A stretch of 15,335 nucleotides of DNA from DASROJ01 sp035646975 (GCA_035646975.1 DASROJ010000242.1:1-15335); one strand, 5' to 3'; shown: positions 1 through 9,779, counted from the first letter of the stretch. Numbers and translations: made by a program. The notes: a model not told the origin generated them from the letters alone.

Positions 1-1
1 G

Positions 2-1366
2 GCCGGAGCGGTGGTGGCGGGGCGCGACCTCATCGTGCCGGCCGCCGGCGCCGACAGGGTGAAGCCAGCCGGAGGCACAGGGGCCTCGGAGCGGCTCCTC
101 GCGACGCATCCCGAGCATCCGAAGCCGGCCGCTTTCGACCGTCTTGACCAGGCCTGGTACCAGCGCACCATCGGTCGCCTGCAGGAGAGAATGCAGTCGG
201 CGGGACTCAACGCCGTCCTGCTGACCGACCGCTGGAACATCATCTACTTCACCGGCCTCTTCCACACGACCACCGAGCGGCTGTTCGCCGTGCTGATCCC
301 TTCCGAGGGGATGAACCTCACCTGGTTTCATCCGTCGCTGGATCGTGATCTCGTCGGGACCTGGTGGATCCAGGACAAGGAGCACTATTTCGATCTGCGT
401 CATTCCGCCGGCGGATTCCCGGACGAAGGAAAGGTCGTCGAAGGAGACGCGGTCGATCTGCTGCGCTGGACATGGGAAGGGCTCAAGAAGCGCGGCTACG
501 GGGAAAAGGCGGTCGGCGTCGATGCGGCCTACGACGAGCGGGCCCGCGCCACGGTTGCCGACGTGGCTCCGAAGGCGACGGTCAAGCGCGTCGACGAGGT
601 CTGCCTCAAGCTGCGGATGATCAAGACGGCCGAGGAGATCGCCCTCACCCAGCGCGCGATGAACTATTGGAGCCGAATCCACGCCTTCACGCGCGACCTG
701 ATTCTCGCGCGCGGCACCGACCTGATCGATCATGAGATAGCGCAGGAAGCGATCGGCTACGGAGTCGATCTCATCATGAAGGACATCAAGCGGGATGGCC
801 GTCCCCACACCGCGGTGGGGGTTTCGGTGGAGGTCGGCGTCCGCTCGGGGATCGGCACGGCGTTTCCTCATCCGAACCAGTTCCACTACAACCCTGTCCG
901 ACGCGGCGACTCGCTGCAGGTGTCCGGGGTGGTCACGGTGGGCGGCTATGGAGGAGAGCTGTACCGCGCCTACCAGCTGGCGCCCTGGGACGCGCATCGG
1001 GAACAGGTCTGGCAGGCCCATACCGAGTCGTGCCGGATCCAGCTGGAGCAGTCGATCCCCGGCGTGGCCTGCTCGCATGTCGCCAAGTCGGTGCACGATT
1101 ACCAGGTGAAGGCGGGAATGCAGAAGTACATCTACCACCGTCCGGCTCACGGGCAGGGCATGGAGGGGCATCAGCCTCCCTATATCGCGCTGGGAGACTT
1201 CACCACGATTCAGGAAGGCATGATGTTCAGCAACGAGCCGGGGCTGTACGATCCGGAGGGGGGCTTCGGCTACAACCACTCAGACTGCATCCTGATCACA
1301 CCCAAGGGCGGTCTTGCCATGAGCAGCGTTCCGATGACGAAGGAGTGGTGCTTCCTCAAGATCTGA
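2..1366 (+). CDS. M24/creatinase-fold peptidase-like protein, probably Tat-exported (5' end outside window)
   Basis: The frame is open to the window edge. The first GTG codons (from 11) have no well-spaced ribosome binding site, and the first residues (AGAVVAGRDLIVPAAGA) look like the end of a Tat or Sec signal, so the true start is probably upstream. Numbering from the GTG at 11 gives 451 residues: an N-terminal creatinase-type domain (about 50-200), then the pita-bread catalytic domain (about 205-451). M24 enzymes usually bind two metals through Asp, Asp, His, Glu, Glu. Here the His (H380, in AHGQG) and first Glu (E409, in SNEPG) are kept. The first Asp is Ser (S305, in GDSLQVSG), the second is Glu (E316, in GGELYR) and the last Glu is Ser (S424, in NHSDCILIT). 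This resembles metal-free creatinase more than Xaa-Pro dipeptidase. The fold is secure, the substrate is unknown, and a non-peptidase role is plausible. Confidence 0.85.
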   Translation, partial: AGAVVAGRDLIVPAAGADRVKPAGGTGASERLLATHPEHPKPAAFDRLDQAWYQRTIGRLQERMQSAGLNAVLLTDRWNIIYFTGLFHTTTERLFAVLIPSEGMNLTWFHPSLDRDLVGTWWIQDKEHYFDLRHSAGGFPDEGKVVEGDAVDLLRWTWEGLKKRGYGEKAVGVDAAYDERARATVADVAPKATVKRVDEVCLKLRMIKTAEEIALTQRAMNYWSRIHAFTRDLILARGTDLIDHEIAQEAIGYGVDLIMKDIKRDGRPHTAVGVSVEVGVRSGIGTAFPHPNQFHYNPVRRGDSLQVSGVVTVGGYGGELYRAYQLAPWDAHREQVWQAHTESCRIQLEQSIPGVACSHVAKSVHDYQVKAGMQKYIYHRPAHGQGMEGHQPPYIALGDFTTIQEGMMFSNEPGLYDPEGGFGYNHSDCILITPKGGLAMSSVPMTKEWCFLKI

Positions 1367-1409
1367 CGATCGCCGCCGGACCGGACACGTATGACTTGTC
1401 GGCATCGTC
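1365..1409 (+). terminator. Imperfect inverted repeat at the end of the M24 gene; weak terminator candidate
   Basis: GACGAT-c-GCCG (1365-1375) can pair with CGGCATCGTC (1400-1409): a 10-bp stem with one bulged C and a 24-base loop, beginning inside the stop codon. No T-run follows, so it is not a standard intrinsic terminator. It may stabilise the 3' end or be chance in GC-rich DNA. Confidence 0.2.
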
Positions 1410-1492
1410 GCCGGTGGTTCGCCAGGCCCGTCATTCATCCGACATCCGCCTGTGGTCCGGGGACGCGCGCCGGCCGATGATTCCCGCGCGAC

Positions 1493-1521
1493 TTGCAGAG
1501 TGGGACAGGATTCGCCATATT
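1493..1521 (+). promoter_or_regulatory. Weak candidate promoter for the LCAT-like lipoprotein gene
   Basis: TTGCAG (1493-1498) and CATATT (1516-1521) are separated by 17 bases. They match the sigma-70 consensus at 3/6 and 4/6 positions. Transcription would begin near 1528, giving a leader of about 90 bases. It differs from the TAGAAT boxes elsewhere in the window, so confidence is low. Confidence 0.25.
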
Positions 1522-1604
1522 GGTACTGTCCTCTTGGCCCACCGCCGGGGCACACTCCTCTGAGGCCCCGTCCTCCCCGGTGAATCCACGACGGCAGTTA
1601 GCAC

Positions 1605-1613
1605 GGGAGAAGG
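1605..1613 (+). promoter_or_regulatory. Ribosome binding site that sets the start at 1619
   Basis: The purine run GGGAGAAGG ends 5 bases before the ATG at 1619. This ATG is followed directly by a lipoprotein signal peptide, which settles the start against the upstream in-frame TTG at 1493. Confidence 0.65.
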
Positions 1614-1618
1614 CCCTC

Positions 1619-3049
1619 ATGCGCCTCCGCATCATCACGATGCTCGGATGTTTCAGCATGGTTGTCTGCGTCGCGGGCTGCGGCATCCTCAAGAAGCCCG
1701 ACATGACGCACACCACGCGGATCGCCAGCCTCAACAAGCCGCCGCACCCGCTCATCCTGATCCATGGCTTCATCGGATCCAAGCTTCGCGACGTCAAGAG
1801 CCACAAGGTGGTCTGGGGCACGATGGCCAACGTGCTGATGGGCGGCGACACGGATGACCTGGCCCTGCCGCTGGATGAATCCGCGCAGGATGGCCTCGAG
1901 GCATACCAGATCTACGCGAGTCTCTGGGGACGGGATTTCTACCGGGAGATACTGCGATCGCTGCGGGCCGCCGGCGGCTACCAGATAGGCGATATCGATC
2001 ACCCGATGCCGGGCGACAACGCCTTTGTCTTCATCTACGACTGGAGACGCGACAACGTGGAGACGGCGCAGCGGTTCGCCGCCACGATCGAGCGTTTGAA
2101 ACATGCGCTGGGACGTCCCGATGAGCGGTTCGACCTGCTCACCCACAGCCAGGGCGGTCTCATCGCCCGGTACTACATCATGTACGGAGACCAGGATGTC
2201 CTGAAGACGGGAGCGTCCTTCGAGCCGACGATGGCCGGAGCGGCCAACGTCAACAAGGTGATCATGCTGGGGACACCCAACCGCGGGTGCCTCGAGTCGA
2301 TGAAGATCCTGCACCTGGGATTGAAGAAGGTTTTCCGCCCCATGCGCCCGGAGGTGGTGTTCACCATGCCGGCGGTGTACCAGATGCTTCCGCCGAAGGG
2401 GTCACAGGTGTTTGCCGATGTCGAGGGCCGGCCTCTGTCCCTGGACATGTACGACGCCGCGACCTGGGTCCGTGAGGGCTGGTCGGCGTTCGACCCCGAA
2501 GCCCAGGCGCGGATGCGCAGGCGTCTCGCCAAGGCGGAACACCGCGACGGCGGGATCGCCCTTGAAGAGTTCAACGCGCGAGCGCGCGATTTCCTCGCGC
2601 GGCAGCTCCTTCGAGCCGACCTGTTCCACCAGGCCCTTGACGCGCCCGAGCCGGAGCGTTCCGACATGTCGTACTACGCATTCGGCGGCGACTGCCTGAA
2701 CACGCTGAAGGCGGCCATCGTGATGAACAAGTCCGGCAGGCATCAGCTCTTTTTCGACGATGAGCGGCTGCGGGACGTGAAGCAGGCGGGCATGCTCGAT
2801 TCCGTGCTCTACGGTCCGGGTGACGGCACGGTCCTGATGCAGAGCCTGCTGGCGATCCCCGACGGCGCCGAGGCAAGGGCGGACAGGAAGCCCGAAGGTT
2901 CGGTGAGCTTCCGGTCGGCGTTCTTCGTTTGCGGAAGCCACGGTGTGCTGCCCAACGACCCGATATTCCAGAACAACCTGCTCTATCTCCTGCTCTGGAG
3001 GGGGGCTTCACCCGAACCGGGCGGCAGCGTGGCGGCCGCCAGCCGCTGA
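1619..3049 (+). CDS. LCAT-family alpha/beta hydrolase lipoprotein (lipase/acyltransferase-like)
   Basis: A 476-residue protein with a short basic N-terminus, a hydrophobic stretch and a lipobox (VAGC, Cys21), so it should be a lipid-anchored envelope protein. The lecithin:cholesterol acyltransferase family is shown by the oxyanion-hole HGFIGSKL (49-56), the signature YDWRRD (140-145), the nucleophile elbow THSQGG (Ser177), the acid loop GPGDGTV (Asp402) and a C-terminal His in CGSHG (His441), giving a complete Ser-Asp-His triad. Family members cleave phospholipids or other esters or transfer acyl groups; the substrate cannot be read here. The residue before His-Ser is Thr instead of the usual Gly. 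About 110 residues (260-370), partly charged and helical, could form a lid. It converges with serA, leaving 14 bases between them. Confidence 0.85.
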   Translation: MRLRIITMLGCFSMVVCVAGCGILKKPDMTHTTRIASLNKPPHPLILIHGFIGSKLRDVKSHKVVWGTMANVLMGGDTDDLALPLDESAQDGLEAYQIYASLWGRDFYREILRSLRAAGGYQIGDIDHPMPGDNAFVFIYDWRRDNVETAQRFAATIERLKHALGRPDERFDLLTHSQGGLIARYYIMYGDQDVLKTGASFEPTMAGAANVNKVIMLGTPNRGCLESMKILHLGLKKVFRPMRPEVVFTMPAVYQMLPPKGSQVFADVEGRPLSLDMYDAATWVREGWSAFDPEAQARMRRRLAKAEHRDGGIALEEFNARARDFLARQLLRADLFHQALDAPEPERSDMSYYAFGGDCLNTLKAAIVMNKSGRHQLFFDDERLRDVKQAGMLDSVLYGPGDGTVLMQSLLAIPDGAEARADRKPEGSVSFRSAFFVCGSHGVLPNDPIFQNNLLYLLLWRGASPEPGGSVAAASR

Positions 3050-3063
3050 TTGCACTTCGGCTC

Positions 3064-4656
3064 CTAGAGCCTCACCGTTCTCACCCAGAGAATGCCGGGT
3101 CTGGCGCGCAGCTCTTCCGCCACGGCCTCCGGCAGCGGCGAGTCGATGTTGATGACGGCGATCGCCTGACCCCCGATCCGGTCGCGTCCCAGTGACATGT
3201 AGGCGATGTTGACCTGATGGAAGCCCAGCAGGCTTCCCACCATGCCCACGATGCCGGGGCGATCGTCGTTGGAAACAAGCAGCAGCTCCCCCTCGGGCAT
3301 GGCGTCGAACCTGAACCCGTCGAGCCGGACGATCCGTGGAAGGTTCCGCCCGAAGACGGTCCCTGCGATGGCCTGCCGCTTCGAATCGCTCTCGAACATG
3401 GCTGTGATGAGGTTCATGTAGTCCTGCGGCTCGGTGGTCCTCACCTCGTTGAGCCGGATGCCGCGCTCGCGCGCGATCCAGGCCGCGTTCACCGCGTTGA
3501 CCGGACCCGACAGAAAGCGCTCGAAGTATCCCTTCAGGATCGCCACCGTGAGCGCGGCAATCGCCTCGGTGGGTATCTCGCCGCTGTACTCCACGGTGAC
3601 CTCGCGAAGACGCCCCTCGACCATCTGGGACTGGAACCGGCCGAGCTTTTCGGCCAGCGCGAGGAACGGGGCCACGCGCTCGCGCACCTTGGGGTCCATC
3701 GGCGTCACGTTGACTGCATTGCGCGCCACCCCGTCGCGCAGGTAGTCGCAGATCTGCTCTGCGATGATGACCGCGACCTTCTCCTGCGCCTCGGTGGTGG
3801 AGGCGGCCAGGTGCGGGGTGAGCACAACGTTTTCGAGATCGCGGAACGGAAGGTCCTTTGGCGGCTCTTCCTCGAAGACATCGAACGCCGCGCCGGCGAC
3901 GTGGCCGGTCTTCAGGTGTCCTGCCAGCGCTTTTTCGTCCACGATGCCGCCTCGAGCGCAGTTGACCAGACGTACGCCCGGCTTGCAGGCCGCCAGCTCC
4001 TTGTCGCCGACGAGGTGGCGTGTCTCGGGTGTGAGCGGAGTATGAACGGTGATGAAATCGGCGCGGGCGAAAATCTGATCGAGGGGCACGAAGGTCACCT
4101 GCGAGCGCTGGATGTCCTCGGCCGAGACGAACGGATCGTATCCGATCGTCTCCATGCCGAACGCCCGCGCGCGGTGGGCGACCTCGCGTCCGACCTTGCC
4201 CATCCCGAGCACTCCGAGGACCTTGCCCTCGAGCTCGGAGCCGACGAACCTGCCGCGCTCCCACTTGCCCGCGCGCATCGATCGATCGGCCGCCGGGATG
4301 CCGCGGGCCATCGACAGGAGCATCGCCATCGTGTGTTCGGCGGCCGATACGGTGTTGCCGCCCGGCACGTTCATCACCACGATACCGCGCCGCGTGGCCG
4401 CCTCCAGATCGACGTTGTCGACGCCGGTGCCGGCCCGGCCAATCACCTGGAGCAGCTCGGCCTTGTCGATCACCCCGGCCGTCACTTTCGTCTGGCTGCG
4501 CACCACCAGCGCCGCGTACCCGGGGATGATTTTCAGCAATTCGTCGGCCGGCAGACCGGGACGGTAGTCGACGATGAGCCCCGCTTCGGCGTTGAACCGC
4601 TGCAGGGCCCGTTCGGACACCTCATCGCTGATCAGCACCTTCCGGGCGGGCTGCAT
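3064..4656 (-). CDS. serA: D-3-phosphoglycerate dehydrogenase, long form with ASB and ACT domains
   Basis: Oxidises 3-phosphoglycerate to 3-phosphohydroxypyruvate with NAD+, the first step of phosphorylated serine synthesis in the cytoplasm. The 530 residues match long-type SerA (about 525-530). The Rossmann loop is GMGKVG (151-156), with Asp174 ending the next strand as expected for NAD preference. Catalytic residues are Arg235 (NCARGG), Glu264 (FEEEPP) and His282 (TPHLAAST). An allosteric substrate-binding domain (about 320-450) and a C-terminal ACT domain (about 457-530, NDDRPGIVGMVG) follow. The ACT domain suggests serine feedback, which is family knowledge. Its ATG shares a base with the stop codon of the upstream aminotransferase gene (TGATG), so translation is probably coupled. 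Confidence 0.97.
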   Translation of the reverse strand: MQPARKVLISDEVSERALQRFNAEAGLIVDYRPGLPADELLKIIPGYAALVVRSQTKVTAGVIDKAELLQVIGRAGTGVDNVDLEAATRRGIVVMNVPGGNTVSAAEHTMAMLLSMARGIPAADRSMRAGKWERGRFVGSELEGKVLGVLGMGKVGREVAHRARAFGMETIGYDPFVSAEDIQRSQVTFVPLDQIFARADFITVHTPLTPETRHLVGDKELAACKPGVRLVNCARGGIVDEKALAGHLKTGHVAGAAFDVFEEEPPKDLPFRDLENVVLTPHLAASTTEAQEKVAVIIAEQICDYLRDGVARNAVNVTPMDPKVRERVAPFLALAEKLGRFQSQMVEGRLREVTVEYSGEIPTEAIAALTVAILKGYFERFLSGPVNAVNAAWIARERGIRLNEVRTTEPQDYMNLITAMFESDSKRQAIAGTVFGRNLPRIVRLDGFRFDAMPEGELLLVSNDDRPGIVGMVGSLLGFHQVNIAYMSLGRDRIGGQAIAVINIDSPLPEAVAEELRARPGILWVRTVRL

Positions 4657-5729
4657 CAGGACGTCCCCAGGTGCCGGTCGATTGCCGTCAGCAGCACTTC
4701 GATATCGTCGGGACCCAGCTCACCGAGGTGGGCGATCCGGAAGGCCTTTTCCTTGAGGTCGCCGTAGCCGTTGCTGATGAGCATGCCCTCCTTGCGCAAC
4801 GCGCCGATGAGGTCGGCCACCTTGATGCCACGCGTGTTGGCCACGCAGGTCAGCGTGTCGGAGGCGTGGGCCTCGTCGGCGAACAGGGCAAACCGTTCCT
4901 TTGCCCACCCACGCACCGTCAGCGCCATCCGGCGATGACGATCCCACCGTCGCTCCATCCCCTCGTCGAGAATGTGCGTGAACTGCCGTTCCATCGCGAA
5001 CATGTGGGATACCGATGGCGTCGTGAGCGGTTGATCCAGCCGGGCCTTGTCGAGCATCCGCGCGAAATCGAAGTAGAATCCCTTGCCCTTCATCCTCCGC
5101 GAGCGCTCCATCAGCTTCGGCGACACCGAGCAGAGGGAGAACCCGGGAGGCAGCGCGAGCGCCTTCTGCACACTGGCAAGACAGAGGTCGATCCCCAGTT
5201 CGTCCACCTTGAGGGGCATCCCGCCCAGGCTCGACACCGTGTCGACCATGAAGACGACCTCGGGATACTTGCGCATGACCGAAGCCAGCTCTTCCATGGG
5301 ATTTGCCACGCCGGTTGACGTCTCGTTGTGCGCGACGGTGACCGCGTCATACTTTCCGGTGGCCAGGGCGCGGTCCACCGCTCCGGGCTCGATGGCCTGG
5401 CCCCACGGAACCTCGATCTTGTCGGCCTCCTTGCCGCAGTCGAAGGCGAGCCTGTGCCACCGCTCGGTGAAGGCCCCGCAGACAAGCGACAGCGCACGCT
5501 TCTCGACGCCGTTGCGGATGCCGCCCTCCATCAGCCCCGTGCCGCTCGATGTGCTCAGCAGGACCGGGTTGGCCGTGAACATGATGGCGGCGGCCTGCTG
5601 GCTGATTCTTTTCTGCAGGGCGGCCAGCTCGGCGGAACGGTGGCTGATGATCGGGCGGGCCATCTCGGCCAGCACGTCGGGGCGGACCTCCGTCGGGCCC
5701 GGGATGAACAGTTTCACGTGCGGCGGCAT
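4656..5729 (-). CDS. Class V PLP aminotransferase, probable phosphoserine aminotransferase role
   Basis: A 357-residue fold-type I aminotransferase of the alanine-glyoxylate/serine-pyruvate group, opening with the typical FIPGPTEVRPDVL (8-20). PLP contacts are SGTG (62-65, phosphate), HNETSTG (134-140), Asp163 (MVDTVSSLGG, pyridine nitrogen) and the Schiff-base Lys189 (ASVQKAL). The sequence alone would allow alanine-glyoxylate, serine-glyoxylate or phosphoserine transamination. The one-base overlap with serA makes conversion of 3-phosphohydroxypyruvate to phosphoserine the best inference, as a substitute for classical SerC. No serB phosphatase is present in the window. The gene starts 16 bases after the acs stop, with a GGAG ribosome binding site inside that gap. 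Confidence 0.9.
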   Translation of the reverse strand: MPPHVKLFIPGPTEVRPDVLAEMARPIISHRSAELAALQKRISQQAAAIMFTANPVLLSTSSGTGLMEGGIRNGVEKRALSLVCGAFTERWHRLAFDCGKEADKIEVPWGQAIEPGAVDRALATGKYDAVTVAHNETSTGVANPMEELASVMRKYPEVVFMVDTVSSLGGMPLKVDELGIDLCLASVQKALALPPGFSLCSVSPKLMERSRRMKGKGFYFDFARMLDKARLDQPLTTPSVSHMFAMERQFTHILDEGMERRWDRHRRMALTVRGWAKERFALFADEAHASDTLTCVANTRGIKVADLIGALRKEGMLISNGYGDLKEKAFRIAHLGELGPDDIEVLLTAIDRHLGTS

Positions 5730-5745
5730 CGGTGCTCCGACGGCA

Positions 5746-7491
<1,746 letters not shown>

Positions 7492-7516
7492 GGAGGTCTC
7501 CCGTGACGCGTGCGCG

Positions 7517-7522
7517 ATTCTA
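7517..7522 (-). promoter_or_regulatory. Candidate -10 box (TAGAAT) for acs
   Basis: Read on the minus strand, TAGAAT is followed by C, the same heptamer as before hyuA and the M28 gene. A weak -35-like TAGCCC (7540-7545, 17-base spacer) overlaps the stop codon of the upstream gene. Transcription would start near 7510, giving a leader of roughly 19 bases that still contains the GGGAG ribosome binding site. Confidence 0.45.
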
Positions 7523-7542
7523 CCAGCCGGGAAGTCCGGGGG

Positions 7543-9000
7543 CTACTGCTCGTCGTCCAGGGTGAGGATGCGCGATGGAGGCAGCGAGCGCAGCATCGCC
7601 ACCGCGTCGTCGCGGCCCGTGACCTTTTCTTCGACCTGCAGCCGCGTCAGCCAGCGCATCACGGAGCCCACCCGCGGGCCGGGGTGCAGTCCGAGAATCT
7701 CCATGACCTCCTCGCCGGAAAGCAGCGCACGTGGAGAGATCACCCGCTCGCCCTCGGTCAGGAAGATCCCCATCACGCGCGCGGCGACGCGCTCGAGGCG
7801 TGCCAGCCGTTCCTCGAATCTTTCGCCGCCGCCCGCCCGCCGGTCCGCCAGCGCGAGCAGGCAGAGCAGGGGAGTGTCGTACTTGAGCTGATTCACGATA
7901 CGCCGGAGAGCCTTTTCGGAGGCCTCGCCCTCCGACAGCAGGGTGAGACGCAGATGATTCTCGATCAACTTCCTGATTCTCTCGATCTTCCGGCTGCCCG
8001 CGCGCAGACGGCCGAGCGCCTGAACCGCGAGCTGCGCGGAGATCGTCTCGTGTCCGTAGAAATGTGCCTCGCCGTCCTCGCCCATGCGCGCGGTGGCGGC
8101 CTTCCCGGTGTCATGGTACAGGCTCGACCACTTCAGCACCTCGGCATCCTCCACGCCGAGACGCGCGTCGATCATCAGCGCGGGGTGGCCGTTCTGCAGC
8201 GCATCGGCTTCCTCCACGCACCGCAGCGTGTGCTCCAGCGCGTCGAACCGGTGCCAGCGGTTCTGGCGCAACCCCTCCAGCGGCTTGAGCTCGGGGAAGA
8301 GCTGGAAGAGCAGGTTGAAGTCGGCCATCATCCGCAGACCGGCGCCCGCCCTGGGCGAGGCCATCACCACTTCCATCTCCGGCAGGACCCTTTCCACCGG
8401 CACGCCATCGATCAGCCGGGCCTTCTCGCGGAGCTGCCGGCGCAGATCGGAATCGAGCGTGAACCCCTCCAGGATGACCGCGAGCCGCACGGCGCGCAGC
8501 AGACGCAGCGGGTCCTCGTCCAGCGCCTCGGTGGCGATGTGCCGGATGCGCCGGGCCTTCAGATCGTCGAGGCCGCCGAGCGGATCGATTATTTCTCCCA
8601 GGCTGGCCAACGGCCGCGGCTGTCCGGCCGGGGAGCGTGGCGTGACGCGCAGCGGGGCCGCCAGCGCGTTGATAGTGAAGTCGCGCCGCTGGAGCGCCGC
8701 GGTCAGCCCGCCCGCCCGGCAGGCGGAGATGTCCACGAGCCAGTCGTTCATCGCCACCCGGTAGGTCACCGGCTCGCGGCGGGAGAAGACGATCGGATCG
8801 AACCTGGCCGCGGCGGACACGGCGTGAAGGAAGGGGGCGGGGCTGCCCTCCACGAGGAGGTCGAGGTCGACCGGCTCGCGATCGAGCAGTCGATCGCGCA
8901 GATACCCGCCCACGACATAGACCTTCGCTCGCGCCCGTCTGGCCAGACCCGCCAGGATCTCGAGGAGGTCTTCGGACATCGCGATCTCCGGCCCGATCAT
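7543..9000 (-). CDS. cca: CCA tRNA nucleotidyltransferase / poly(A) polymerase family with HD domain
   Basis: A 485-residue class II nucleotidyltransferase, most likely adding or repairing the CCA end of tRNA. The head domain has VYVVGGYLRD (27-36), the metal-binding DLDLL pair (Asp45, Asp47), Asp90 (LVDIS) and the nucleotide-selection motif RRDFTINALA (105-114). The neck has DEDPLRLLRAVRLA (161-174). An HD phosphohydrolase domain follows, with His257, His296-Asp297 (YHDTGK) and His317 (YGHE), as in HD-containing bacterial CCA enzymes. The HD motif argues against classical PcnB, but an A-adding or CC-adding specialist cannot be excluded by eye. Both ATG 9000 and ATG 8979 have a plausible ribosome binding site (AGGAGA and GGAG); the longer form is given. 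It starts 25 bases after plsC and ends 51 bases before acs. Confidence 0.9.
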   Translation of the reverse strand: MIGPEIAMSEDLLEILAGLARRARAKVYVVGGYLRDRLLDREPVDLDLLVEGSPAPFLHAVSAAARFDPIVFSRREPVTYRVAMNDWLVDISACRAGGLTAALQRRDFTINALAAPLRVTPRSPAGQPRPLASLGEIIDPLGGLDDLKARRIRHIATEALDEDPLRLLRAVRLAVILEGFTLDSDLRRQLREKARLIDGVPVERVLPEMEVVMASPRAGAGLRMMADFNLLFQLFPELKPLEGLRQNRWHRFDALEHTLRCVEEADALQNGHPALMIDARLGVEDAEVLKWSSLYHDTGKAATARMGEDGEAHFYGHETISAQLAVQALGRLRAGSRKIERIRKLIENHLRLTLLSEGEASEKALRRIVNQLKYDTPLLCLLALADRRAGGGERFEERLARLERVAARVMGIFLTEGERVISPRALLSGEEVMEILGLHPGPRVGSVMRWLTRLQVEEKVTGRDDAVAMLRSLPPSRILTLDDEQ

Positions 9001-9025
9001 GCTCTGTCTCCTGCACGCTGCCCGG

Positions 9026-9772
9026 TCACGGATCCGACACGGGCATGGAGGCTTGCTGGGTATCGAAGGCCCTGCGATCGGTGAACCCGGCTTCCACCGC
9101 CGTCCTTACCGCCGCGATCAGCTCATCGCGCGTTTCCAGCGAATGGGTGGCGGTCTCGATCGGGTCGCCGATCACGACATCCATCACGCCGGGCCGGATG
9201 TCGAGGCTGTTCCTTGACATGATGGCCCGGCTGCCGCTGATGGTCACCGGCACGATGGGGCAGCGGCTCTTCAGCGCCAGCACGAAGCCACCCTTCTTGA
9301 AGGGCAGCAGCGCGCCATCGTGGCTGCGCGTGCCTTCGGCGAACACGACCACCGACATTCCCCGCCGGATCTTTTCAGCGGCGACGTCCAGGCTGGCAAA
9401 CGCCTTCTCCCTGTCGGCGCGATCGATCTTGATGAAACCTGCCAACGACAGCGCCCATCCGAAAACCGGTATCGCGAACAGCTCCTTCTTGGCGATGATG
9501 CGGTACTGCCCGGGCAAGGCGCGGATCAGCCCGAGCACGTCGAACAGACTCTGGTGGTTGGTGACGAACAGGACAGGCTGTCCCCGCGGAATCTTCGCCC
9601 GACCCGACACCCGCACGCTCGACCCGCTCGCCAGCAGGATCAGCGAAGCCCAGGGTCGCGCGCACCAGAGCAGAGCGTTGCCGTTCGGGATCAACAGGCA
9701 GCCGACGATCGCCAGCATGCCGAACAGCAGCGTATCGGTGACGAGCACCAGACCGATGAAAGCTCGGCGCAT
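9026..9772 (-). CDS. plsC: 1-acyl-sn-glycerol-3-phosphate acyltransferase (PlsC family)
   Basis: A 248-residue inner-membrane acyltransferase that would add the second acyl chain to lysophosphatidic acid in phospholipid synthesis. Block I is NHQSLFD (72-78), the catalytic H-x4-D pair (His73, Asp78). FAEGTRS (144-150) is the glycerophosphate-binding EGTR block, and CPIVPVTISG (171-180) is the final block. Hydrophobic stretches at about 6-28 and 32-50 should anchor it. The length fits the family (about 240). It is the first gene of the minus-strand run and has no obvious Shine-Dalgarno; a TATCCT box lies 7 bases before its ATG. Acylation of another lipid, such as an ornithine lipid, is possible because the motifs are shared. 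Confidence 0.92.
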   Translation of the reverse strand: MRRAFIGLVLVTDTLLFGMLAIVGCLLIPNGNALLWCARPWASLILLASGSSVRVSGRAKIPRGQPVLFVTNHQSLFDVLGLIRALPGQYRIIAKKELFAIPVFGWALSLAGFIKIDRADREKAFASLDVAAEKIRRGMSVVVFAEGTRSHDGALLPFKKGGFVLALKSRCPIVPVTISGSRAIMSRNSLDIRPGVMDVVIGDPIETATHSLETRDELIAAVRTAVEAGFTDRRAFDTQQASMPVSDP

Positions 9773-9779
9773 GGGATCG

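Larger units (their letters stand above)
1367..1618. other. Intergenic region between the M24 gene and the LCAT-like lipoprotein gene
   Basis: This 252-base stretch has no supported gene. It holds the stem described at 1365-1409, a weak promoter candidate at 1493-1521, a 6-bp inverted repeat CGGGGC/GCCCCG (1546-1551 and 1565-1570, 13-base loop) in the presumed leader, and the ribosome binding site of the next gene. The reading frame of the next gene is open back to a TTG at 1493, but that extension encodes no recognisable signal peptide and is judged untranslated. Confidence 0.5.

Noticed and set aside
1546..1570. CGGGGC/GCCCCG hairpin in the leader of the lipoprotein gene as a riboswitch or attenuator
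   Set aside because: A single short GC stem with a 13-base loop, no competing structure and no T-run; such stems are expected in GC-rich DNA.
1493..1618. TTG-started N-terminal extension of the LCAT-like lipoprotein
   Set aside because: It would place 42 unrelated residues before a clear lipoprotein signal peptide that has its own GGGAGAAGG at good distance.
3041..3062. AGCCG/CGGCT inverted repeat between the converging lipoprotein gene and serA
   Set aside because: The stem is only 5 bp with a 12-base loop and no T-run on either strand, so it is not convincing as a bidirectional terminator.
3217..4767. 516-residue plus-strand open frame antisense to serA
   Set aside because: Same reason: shadow composition opposite a fully conserved SerA. 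The 524-residue frame at 7510-9084 opposite the CCA enzyme and the 501-residue frame opposite hyuA are rejected likewise.
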